From Hygrocybe punicea (lineage: Eukaryota; Basidiomycota; Agaricomycetes; Agaricales; Hygrophoraceae), in NCBI GenBank assembly GCA_963556145.1, contig OY744470.1, positions 4,650,001 through 4,714,000 on the forward strand: a stretch of 64,000 bases of DNA. The letters run 5' to 3'. Positions within the stretch are counted from its first letter, which is position 1. Every line of letters starts with the position of its first letter. The position numbers and the translations under genes were made by a program. This document shows, one piece after another, positions 1-8,222 of this stretch. The notes beneath the pieces are model-generated. The model was given only the letters and a program-made list of their open reading frames with translations. It was not told the DNA's origin and did not search any database.

Positions 1-483
1 CATTTCCTCCAATGTAAAGGTCCTATTGTACCCATCCGCGTTGACCATGGTGTAGCCGATTTTTGTAACTGATACTGCATCAACGTCAAGGTTGAGTTGG
101 GCAGTGACTTTGTTGGCCTCCTTGACGTGTTTTTTGGTGGTGGAAGGACGGACAGTGTAATCACCAAAGGAACGACTACTCCGTTCTTGCTGCCGTTTCA
201 TTTGTCGTTTTTGTTTACTTCTCAGCTTTCGATATTCGTTTACGGATTTCGCAGGTGGCTGACGAGAAATGGGGGTCGCAGTGGATGATGTGGGTGTCTG
301 ATGTTCATCGGAGTTGATATCAACATCGGAATCATGATCAGAAGGTGCAGGGGTGTCAGGTTGGTCAGTTTGACATATGGATTGGAAGGGGTAGTCCTCT
401 GTGTCGTCCTCCTGGTTGCTGATTTCAGATTGGACCGCATTGCCCAGTAATTGTTCAAAATTAAAAGAATTATTATTCGCCAT
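1..483 (-). CDS. Hypothetical protein, 5' part (runs off the window)
   Basis: An open frame of 161 codons starts at the ATG read from 483 to 481 and runs off the left edge without a stop. The protein begins MANNNSFNFEQLLGNAV, passes through an acidic Ser/Thr/Pro/Asp-rich stretch, then a basic stretch containing KLRSKQKRQMKRQQER, then a more ordered part with NKVTAQLNLDVDAVSV. The basic block could be a nuclear localisation or DNA-contact segment (inference). I recognise no family. No intron is needed over the visible part. A gene is supported by codon-like composition and the absence of stops over 483 bases in one frame. It is transcribed away from the repeat-rich block to its right. Confidence 0.55.
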   Translation of the reverse strand, partial: MANNNSFNFEQLLGNAVQSEISNQEDDTEDYPFQSICQTDQPDTPAPSDHDSDVDINSDEHQTPTSSTATPISRQPPAKSVNEYRKLRSKQKRQMKRQQERSSRSFGDYTVRPSTTKKHVKEANKVTAQLNLDVDAVSVTKIGYTMVNADGYNRTFTLEEM

Positions 484-1097
484 GATGGCCTGAGTCTGAC
501 AGATCAAATTCAGCAACTAGCTAGCTAACCCCACTGAAATATATATTAATGTTTACCATTGAACGGGTTTGCATGGTGTTAGTTCAGCGGTCCAGCTTGA
601 ACACTCGAAAAATATATATGTCACATGACCATCAATTGGTGACGTGTTGACGGTTGACTCGTGCCCACTATCGCGACCATGAAATGACGATAACAGTAAC
701 GACGATGATGCCGAGGACAATGAGGGCAAGCACAACAGTGACAACGACGACCACCACTACCTCAAAATGCTACGACACCATGGCCACCACAAAAACGATG
801 ACTCTCCTTCCTCTACCCCCTCCCCTCGCCCTCTCTCCCTCGCCCTCCATCTCCCTCTCCCTCTCCCTCTCCCTCTCCCTCTCCCTCTCCCTCTCCCTTC
901 TCCCTTTCCCTCTCCATCTTTCTCCCACTCTCCCACTCTCCCACTCTCTTCTTTTGCTAATCTCATTCACCATCTCCTTAATTTTTATTATGTTTTAATA
1001 CTTAATTATCAATTTGTACACGAAAAAAATGACATGGACGATGACTGTGACTAAGAACTCACCATCGATATTCCGAGTCAGACTGCACCCTCTGTAA
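484..1097. other. Intergenic stretch with no supported gene
   Basis: This interval holds the presumed promoter of the leftmost minus-strand gene, dinucleotide-poor AT stretches, and the CTCCCT microsatellite described separately. Overlapping frames here are products of the simple repeat. I see no conserved motif. Confidence 0.5.
846..902. repeat. CTCCCT hexamer microsatellite
   Basis: About eight tandem copies of the hexamer CTCCCT, flanked by degenerate pyrimidine-rich sequence to about 960. The strand is strongly pyrimidine/purine biased. It creates open frames in several phases that should not be annotated as genes. Confidence 0.85.
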
Positions 1098-1150
1098 CCT
1101 CACGAACACAGCGCCAATGTCAATCGACATGGCTGTGCACATTCGCGAGG
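1098..1150. repeat. 53 bp imperfect palindrome, family member 1
   Basis: The sequence starts CCTCACG, has the centre ATGTCAATCGACAT and ends CGCGAGG, so it folds back on itself. The same layout (CCTCGC arm, a TGAC-centred core, GCGAGG arm) recurs at 41437-41487 and 62176-62228. It could be the end or core of a small mobile element; its function is unknown. Confidence 0.5.
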
Positions 1151-1410
1151 ATAGATGGGTTGCAAGCTGGCATTACAGTTCTCAGCGTGACTCCCTGTCA
1201 TCGGCGCGTTGACATTGGCAAGGGCGTGGTGTGTGTGCCACAGCTGTGCAGGGTTAGGCCTGCACCCCAAGACACCTGTTGCATCAACATTGATGAGGTC
1301 CGATGACAACCCGGGCTGAAGTCTTTGATGGGTCCAGTGAGACTGCGTTCAAAATTAAGTTCACTTTCACTGGGTGCCCCATTTTCAGTTTGCGGACAAG
1401 TCTCAAGGAA

Positions 1411-1975
1411 GATCCGACAAAGTCCCGGTCTCGAGTCTTCGAAGGGTTCAGAGAGACTGCCCTATTGTTTTTTGGGTGCCCATCTGCAGTCTACCGACAG
1501 TTCTCAAGGGAGGTCCGACAAAGTCCCGGTCTCGAGTCTTCGAAGGGTCCAGAAAGACTGTCCGCAACAGCAGACATTCAAAGGGTGGAAGCGAACCGTG
1601 CACAGACTGCACGATTACGACTCCCGTGGCGCAGATCGCCCCCTCCGGTGAAAAACGTTGGGGACTGGAGGAGGGCCGTGCACAGACTGCATGTCCACGC
1701 CCTCCGTGGCCCAGACGGCCATTCCCCACTTCAATTTGACAGGGTGGAAGCGAATCGTGCACAGATTGCACGATTACGACTCCCGCGGCGCAGATCGCCC
1801 CCTCCAGTGGAAACGCTGGGGACTGGAGGAGGGCCGTGCACAGACTGCACATCCACGCCCTCCATGGCCCAGATGGCCAATCCCCCGGTCAGAAGGGTGG
1901 AAGCGGATTGCACACAGACTGCGCAATCACGACTTCCACGGCCCAGACGGCCACCCTTCTATGCTACAAAGCTAG
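1411..1975. repeat. Two interleaved tandem repeat families (about 103 bp and about 155 bp)
   Basis: A block beginning CCGACAAAGTCCCGGTCTCG occurs at about 1416 and again at about 1519, a period near 103 bp. It is followed by a second unit that starts AGGGTGGAAGCG at about 1583, 1740 and 1893 and contains GTGCACAGACTGCA and GCGCAGATCGCCCCCTCC. Copies differ at several positions. Open frames across this block on both strands are side effects of the repeat. Confidence 0.75.
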
Positions 1976-2315
1976 GAAACATATTAAAACTATCAAAACT
2001 ACATGTAAAGTACTGGGACTGACCTTTGTGGTGGGGTTAAAAGAGCAACCAAAGCGCATCAACCAAAGCGCGTCGACGCGTCAAACAATGATTAGTAATA
2101 TTTTCCCATGGTTAAAACAAAATTCGTAAACATAAACAATTACTTCTTGTGGTGGGGGCTGGACTAAAATGATTATAATTAGCACTGGATTAGTAGTAAT
2201 ATTTTCCCTCGGTTCAAAAAAGTTTTTTAAAGAATTAAATTATTACAATTAAAGATCATTAAACCGATCCCATTTGATAACTCATTGTTCTGTTCACCAA
2301 AATTGATACTTGAGA
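1976..2315. other. AT-rich stretch upstream of the histone-mimic gene
   Basis: AT-rich DNA without a supported gene. It includes AAAGAATTAAATTATTAC and similar runs. It must contain the promoter of the gene at 2316, but I cannot point to a convincing TATA box or initiator. Confidence 0.4.
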
Positions 2316-3798
2316 ATGCCTCGTACTAAACAAACCGCCAAGTTGTCAGTCGGTGGTATTGCACCCCGAAGAACTGCTCAAACCAAATTGGTGTCGACCC
2401 CTGCAACGCCGGCGGTGCGTCTGATCGTGTCCTCCGATGCCTCAACTCCGTTGCCTCCCCCACCGTCTGACGACAAAAATGATGTCCATACTCACTTTTG
2501 GCGTTTTTTATGTGGAAGCTGACCTCGTAATAGTTTTGTTACATTTGCCTGAATGGCGGATGCCTCCCGGTCTGTGATTACTGCCCACGTTCGGTTTGCG
2601 ACGGATGTCTTTCCATCCCCACCTATTTGGATACCGCGTCCACAGTCTTTATCTGCCCAACGTGTCATGAGTTGAATTTCAAAGGCCCTCATCATCACCC
2701 GTACTATGTAGGTGTGTCAATAATTCTCGACGACTTCAACTCTAATCATGATTCATTACTGACTTAGGCAATGTACACGTTGAATGGCCCAGCATACGTC
2801 GGTAATTCCCTCAACCCCACCACCCATGTACCTGCCACGACATCTCCGGCTCAAATTGCCCATTCCTTTCAAATGCACGCCCATTCCCAAGTCTCCAACG
2901 ATACCGTCCTGATCCTGCACTTTGTGCTGTCCGGGACGTCTCACGCTGGTACACCCGCTAACGTTCTTGCTGCGTACATGTCAAGCTTTCTGGGAGAGTC
3001 AACTCTCGAGTTCGCCGAGGTTGAGTTTGATCTTTCGGACGACTCCAACTTTGAGCCGCATGCGAAACAAGTTTCCAGCCTTTGTCGCAAGTACCTGTAT
3101 GTTTATAATTATCACATACTATACTGCTTCATCTGCTGAATTAAATACCAGACACCGTGCATCTCGACTTGTTGTTTTTATAACGACTCATTCCCATGAC
3201 AACACCGGTGATCTGTTCATTGGTCCAAATCTGTGTGCCTCCGTAACTGAAGTGATTTTTTTTTTTTGTGCTCCATTTTTCTAATTACTTGCATTAAACG
3301 TTAGTTTTTCAATCTCCTGATCCCCCGGAGGGTCGTAGGCTTTTTTCGTGAGCGGGATGTCACCGTTTGGGTGATGTCATGTGGTGCTTTGGTCAAAATG
3401 CCTGAGAGCTACCAGGACTTGGCTGGGGTGGTGAAACAGTACGTTTTTTCATCTTCGGTTTCAACTAAACTAAGTGCTTTATTTTAAGTTTTAAATTTAA
3501 CAATTTGGTTGCCTTCACGGCAACCAAATTTCAACCAATTCTCACCATCAACTTGATCATCAGCGTGGCGCAAAGGAACCTTGTGGAGCAGTTCTCATTT
3601 GAACGTGCGATTCAGGACACGGTGCCGACAGTTTTTTCAATTGGCCGCCATACGGATATCGTATATATTCAATATTCCGGCGACGTTCTCAAGGGTACTC
3701 GTTATACCTGGTGCCACCCCAAAATCTGCCCATGGGGACAACAACTCCCCACTCAATGCTCCAAATGTGGCCGAATTCGATCTTGGTCTTTTTCTTGA
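2316..3798 (+). CDS. Histone H3-tail mimic with PHD-like zinc finger and caspase/CHAT-like core, six exons
   Basis: Exons are 2316-2483, 2534-2707, 2768-3096, 3152-3251, 3305-3438 and 3489-3798; the introns are 50-60 bp and all phases agree, giving 404 residues. The N-terminus MPRTKQTAKLSVGGIAPRR copies the histone H3 tail (ARTKQTARKSTGGKAPRK). Residues 57-102 hold four CxxC pairs (C58/C61, C70/C73, C78/C81, C97/C100), as in a PHD-like finger. Then come a variable region, FITTHSHDNTGDLF (H237, H239) and VWVMSCGALV (C283). The order strand-His, then strand-Cys, is that of caspase/CHAT proteases. The C-terminus has CSKCG, then a TGA at 3796. I recall similar predicted proteins in mushroom genomes but no assigned function. 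Binding to H3-tail readers or writers and proteolysis are inferences. The ATG at 2316 is preferred because it gives exact register with H3 once Met is removed. Confidence 0.75.
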
Positions 3799-3939
3799 CA
3801 ACGGTCGGATATAGTGGTGACGTGTGATAGGTGTCGATATCATTTAACTTTTGAACACCCAGGGGGTGAGCTTAACTGGTTGGGGGGCGAATTCTTCGGT
3901 GGACGTTGGTTGATACGTGATATCCCATTTACCACGTAG
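3796..3939 (+). other. In-frame extension after the TGA of the histone-mimic gene
   Basis: After the TGA the same frame stays open for 46 more codons, to a TAG at 3937-3939. It encodes VVTCDRC, a second CxxC that would complete a zinc ribbon with CSKCG just upstream, then a Gly/Phe/Trp-rich tail. The simplest reading is a single nonsense mutation; stop-codon readthrough is the alternative. Confidence 0.6.
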
Positions 3940-4500
3940 TTATATTTTTACCTTTCATGTGCATTTGTTTGTCTCAGCAACTTTGATAGTTGCTATGCCC
4001 AAATCCCAGATTCAAGCAAGTCAAGCAGAACTTCAGACAGGTGAGCCAGGTTCTGGGACTAAAAAAAAATTGTATGCATGTATGAAGAAATGAATCATTT
4101 CCACCCTATATACCTATTCTAGTAGTACGTTAATTCCATATTATACTTCACTGCATGACCCGAACAAGCAAGAGATATCGGATAGAACCAAAGATATTTC
4201 ATCACGTGATGTTCAAATTCTTTTTCTCTCCAAACCAAATTCTGATGCTGTCCAAACGCCTCATCTCAACATCACTGCTGCTGCTTCTTGCACTAACCAT
4301 TCTATTCCAAATGAATAATCTAGAGGTCCTATTTGACTTGTATTCAACACATCTGAATTACTAAACTACTAAATTATGTTAGTTCTCGACCGCCGAAGTT
4401 CATACAGATGGAAAATTCGGTAAAATCTTGGCTGGAACTAGCCAATTGCTTTGGAAGGGTTTCGGTAAGTAAAGCCAACTACTTCTACATCTATTCAATC
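3940..4500 (+). pseudogene. Possible 5' exons of a hypothetical gene cut off by Helitron H1
   Basis: Behind a splice-acceptor-like TCTCAG, an ATG at 3995 opens MPKSQIQASQAELQT and runs to a donor GTGAGC at 4041. A second coding-like block (about 4157-4317) reads DPNKQEISDRTKDISSRDVQ before a stop. A third (4383 to about 4468) reads FSTAEVHTDGKFGKILAGTS and ends at a donor GTAAGT. Phases between the blocks could not be fully reconciled. H1 begins just downstream, and exons of a gene in the same orientation reappear after H1 at 13976 and 20277. One host gene split by H1 is therefore plausible but unproved. Confidence 0.3.
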
Positions 4501-4519
4501 AATTGAGGCCTTTCATCCT

Positions 4520-6856
4520 ATGGAATGGTTAGGTATTACTTGTCAGGGTTGGAGCGGATTCAGCCTGTTCAAACCATTGGGTTTGTCCTTCTCTCAGCCC
4601 AGCCAGTTGGGTTTGTATTTTTCTCCGCCCAGACAGTTGGGTTTGTGTTTATCTCCACCCAGACAGTTGGGTTTGTATTTTTCTCCGCCCAGACAGCTGG
4701 GTTTGTATTTTTCTCCACCCAGACAGTTGGGTTTGTATTTTTCTCTGCCCAGGCAGTTGGGTTTGTTATTATCTCAGCATGAAATATTCTGTGCATTGTT
4801 CTCTTTACCCAGACCATCTAGTGTATTGTCTTCTCTGCCTCAACAGTTGAATCAATCTCCATACGTCTTGTTATGGATCTGCACAGGTATCCTAACCTGG
4901 CATTTTCCTACATTGATAATATTCCATCTCAGGAAGATGGTAATGTCATACAAGTTCCATGCTACAGCAGTATTACCACAAAATATTGATATAATCAAGG
5001 CTATGTATAGCACATGTGTAGGAGGTGGCAAGAAACCTATCTTTACTTTATCTGAACTTATCTCAAAAGATTCCCAATACAAACCAGGAAACTACACATT
5101 TAAATCATATGTATCTGAAAGGAATTTAATTCATCTGGATTTTTCAAACCCGTTTCTTGTGGCATTAGATGTCCCACTTCAAACCTTAGTAAGTAAATTA
5201 ACCATTGCAGATCTAAAAATTATTGCCAGTTATCATTCTATTTATTTACCTGCAAAGATGAAGTATACCAATATTCAAACAAAAATTGTCAATCACAAAT
5301 GCATTGATTGTTCCTCTTATCTTTCTATCTTTGAATTTATTGACGATATAGAAATAGCAAATAAAAAGAGAATGGCTAACATTGAGGCTGTAAAGCTGTC
5401 ACACAATAAAAATATAGACAAATACTGTAAAGAACATCTCCATGCAGTTAAAAAATACAATCAAAATAATATTGATAAACATCAGCAGACAAATCAAGCT
5501 GCTGTAAAAAGATATAATTTCCAACATCCACAGATTCGTCAGCAGCAAAATTTGACTGCTGTTAAAATTTATCATTCAAGACATACAGAGCAGCATAAGC
5601 AGCAAAATTTAGCTGCAGTTAAAAATTATCACTTGAAACATCTAGAAAGACATCAACACCAAAATTTAGCCACTGTTGAAAGAGATTTTTCTGATGATTC
5701 AGAGAACCATAAAATGTTTAATCAAAAAGCAGTTCAATCTTTTCATATCAGTAATCCAGACCAATGTAAACAGCAAAATCAAATTGCAGCACAGTCTTAT
5801 AGGGACAACATAAAATTTCCGCCTATACCTCCTTCTCAATCCTTGCAACATACCATTATTTCAAATTTTTGCATGGAAAGTAGTCCTAATAAATTTTCAG
5901 AAGCTGGTTGTGCAGTTTGTGGACGACTAACAGCAATTCAAGGTTTATCACAACTATCTTCACTTGATTTGGATTTAACTCTGTTACTACAAGCTTCTGC
6001 CACACAACAAGAACGTTTTTCATCTGATGATCCAGTTCAAAGCATGGATAAGCCCATTTTGATTGAAAACTTAGACAATATATGCAAAACATGTCACAAG
6101 TCATTAACCAAAGGAAAACAACCCCTGCATGCATTGGCAAATGGTCTGTGGATTGGTGATGTGCCAACAGCTTTACAAAACCTATCATATGCTGAACAGT
6201 TGATGATTGCAAGGGTTAGACACAATAGATGCATTGTCAGAGTCTCTTCAGGCATGCACAAGATGAGAGCCAATGTAATTACATTTGCAAATCCAGTTCC
6301 CAAACTATATGATATTTTGCCACCTCCAGCTGATGAATTAGATGAAGTTCTTGCCTTTATTTACACAGGTCCATGCAAACCAACCAAGTCTGACTTTGAA
6401 AGAACACCTCTGCTTGTTAGGAGAAACAAAGTAGCAATAGCGTTGAATTGGCTAAAGTTAAACCACTGTGATTACTTTGACTTGGAAATATCACAAGAGA
6501 ATTTGAATCAATATCCTGAAAATGATATACCAGTGGTTGTTGATTACCGCCAGTCATTCACCAACAAAAGTCAAGAATCAACTGCAGTACATGATATGGA
6601 AACTGAAGAAGGAACGGAGACTGGCAAATGTCCATTTGTTGTTCACGGCTTGACTGGTGAGGAATATTCAACTAAGAGTGTCAAAGCATTAAAGGCTATT
6701 GCTTTGAAACATTTAAAGAGCAACCGCATGGTGCTTGCTATCGGACATGACAAAGATCCACAATCAATCTATGGCAACCCACAGTTATTTCCACAAATGA
6801 TGCCTTGGCTGTTTCCATATGGACTTGGTGGTATTGGAAATTACAAGTTCTTTTAA
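4520..6856 (+). CDS. H1 Helitron replicase, N-terminal part
   Basis: About 770 residues up to the insertion of copy A at 6842. The start is uncertain. It opens with about six copies of a ten-residue QLGLYFSPPR repeat (4590-4770). The middle has seven 19-residue repeats with a QNLAAVKxYH core (about 5406-5805). A Cys-rich part follows (GCAVCG, CKTCHKS). The DUF6570-like block contains ALANGLWIGDVP, YAEQLMIARVRHNRCIVRVS and MHKMRANVITF, and the part ends in PWLFPYGLGGIGN. H2 at 27924-30118 carries the same order without the repeats. In Helitron replicases this region precedes the Helitron_like_N/Rep domain. The last codons of the frame belong to the inserted repeat, not to the protein. Confidence 0.8.
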   Translation: MEWLGITCQGWSGFSLFKPLGLSFSQPSQLGLYFSPPRQLGLCLSPPRQLGLYFSPPRQLGLYFSPPRQLGLYFSLPRQLGLLLSQHEIFCALFSLPRPSSVLSSLPQQLNQSPYVLLWICTGILTWHFPTLIIFHLRKMVMSYKFHATAVLPQNIDIIKAMYSTCVGGGKKPIFTLSELISKDSQYKPGNYTFKSYVSERNLIHLDFSNPFLVALDVPLQTLVSKLTIADLKIIASYHSIYLPAKMKYTNIQTKIVNHKCIDCSSYLSIFEFIDDIEIANKKRMANIEAVKLSHNKNIDKYCKEHLHAVKKYNQNNIDKHQQTNQAAVKRYNFQHPQIRQQQNLTAVKIYHSRHTEQHKQQNLAAVKNYHLKHLERHQHQNLATVERDFSDDSENHKMFNQKAVQSFHISNPDQCKQQNQIAAQSYRDNIKFPPIPPSQSLQHTIISNFCMESSPNKFSEAGCAVCGRLTAIQGLSQLSSLDLDLTLLLQASATQQERFSSDDPVQSMDKPILIENLDNICKTCHKSLTKGKQPLHALANGLWIGDVPTALQNLSYAEQLMIARVRHNRCIVRVSSGMHKMRANVITFANPVPKLYDILPPPADELDEVLAFIYTGPCKPTKSDFERTPLLVRRNKVAIALNWLKLNHCDYFDLEISQENLNQYPENDIPVVVDYRQSFTNKSQESTAVHDMETEEGTETGKCPFVVHGLTGEEYSTKSVKALKAIALKHLKSNRMVLAIGHDKDPQSIYGNPQLFPQMMPWLFPYGLGGIGNYKFF
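4590..4770 (+). repeat. 30 bp in-frame minisatellite in the H1 replicase
   Basis: About six units of roughly CCCAGACAGTTGGGTTTGTA plus ten bases, encoding QLGLYFSPPR. The unit length is a multiple of three, so the frame is kept. It also opens shadow frames on the minus strand. Confidence 0.85.
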
Positions 6857-8177
6857 TTTATTAAAAGACTCGTTCTTTATCAGACCTGGTTCAGTGAAGG
6901 TTCGTAATTAATTAATTAATTCATTAATGTTTTTGCATCGCCTATAGAGAATTTTTTTTTGGGCAAGAGATATGATTCTACTTCTTATGTTGGAATGTAA
7001 CATAAAATCTGGGCCATGTTTGGGGTGGCTTACATAAGCATCCAAATATGGGATGTCTTACACAAGACAAATTACCTCCCAATTATATTCAAAATATTCA
7101 TACACCCTTCAGTTCTCATCGGAATTAGCTGAAAATTGAACTGCTGACTAATATAAACATTTCGGGCAAGATGTGACAGTCACATGTGACCGGTCTAACC
7201 ATATAAGGTACTTTTTGATATTATATACCAAATTTTTTGCTGATCGCAATGGTAATAGTCACATGTGACCAGTCTAACCATATATGGTAATTTTGCATAA
7301 TATATGCTAAATCACATACTGCTCATCATATTCATTACACAAATACAATTATATTCAAAATATTTATCCTGGCCTTAATTCTTATCAGATTCAGCTGAAA
7401 ATTGAACTGCTGCCTAATATTATCATTTCGGGTCACATGTGACAGTCACATGTGACCACTCTAACCATATAAGGCAATTTCTGATATTGTATAGCAAATT
7501 TTTTGCTGATCGCAATGGTGATAGTCACATGTGACCAGTCTAACCATATAAGGCAATTTTACACCATATATCCTAAATTTCAAGGTGATCACAGGAGTCA
7601 TAGTCACATGTGACCACTGTTACTATATATAGAAATATCAGCCATATAAGCAGAAATTAGTGTAACTCAGATGATATAATGATATTTTTACTTAAAACAT
7701 ATAATTCAATGTGATATCGCTGTATATATTATATACTAATTATATATTTCAAGCAAAATCACTTATTGATGTTTGTAATAATCATACAAATAAAAATTCA
7801 ATAATAGAAACAAGACTTTGTTCATGCCATATGCAACATTGGTCCACTCAAGTACAGCTGTCTTCATGTTATCATCTGTTGTGCAGCAAAGTTATAGAGA
7901 AGTAGAGTTTAGCAAATGTAAGTCAATTGTTATCATACTGTTTAAAGACAGTTGTATTTGACAGTTGATGTATTGTGTTGCTCTCTTTTTTGGCTGAGAG
8001 TATTGCATAATGATGAAGCAAAGAAGACATGACAGTGGGAGAGGAAGTTGAGACATGCTATGCAGGTTTTTTCTTCTATTTTTATGTTGCTATGGTGAGA
8101 GGTTGCTATGATGAAAGTGAGGAGGGGGAAAAAAGAACTCGTTCATGCCATGCGCAGCACTGGCCCACTAAACAAGT
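6842..8177 (+). mobile_element. Non-autonomous Helitron-like element, copy A
   Basis: It starts TACAAGTTCTTTTAATTTAT (other copies start TACGAG), carries a short palindrome ending ACTCGTT, and ends CACTGGCCCACTAAACAAGT. The inverted partner of the 5' end, AAAAGAACTCGT, lies about 35 bp inside the 3' end, so the terminal inverted repeats are asymmetric. The interior is AT-rich, with five copies of GTCACATGTGAC, most followed by CTAACCATATA-like sequence. There is no protein-coding frame. Inserted between H1 codons, it separates GLGGIGN from the Rep domain; taking it out restores an open frame. At 1336 bp it is the longest of the set. Confidence 0.85.
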
Positions 8178-8222
8178 AATATAAAGCAAGGATCTTTATC
8201 TGATATTGCACATAAAAGACAT

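Noticed and set aside
654..998. Frames rich in Pro/Leu/Ser or Arg/Glu
   Set aside because: Created by the CTCCCT microsatellite.
7160..7630. CRISPR-like array of spaced palindromes
   Set aside because: Spacers are not unique, units vary, the same arrays lie inside dispersed mobile elements, and the genome is fungal.
6838..8183. AAT target duplication around copy A
   Set aside because: AAT does flank both sides, but copies D and E show no duplication, and the frame is open with or without the three extra bases, so the match is not informative.
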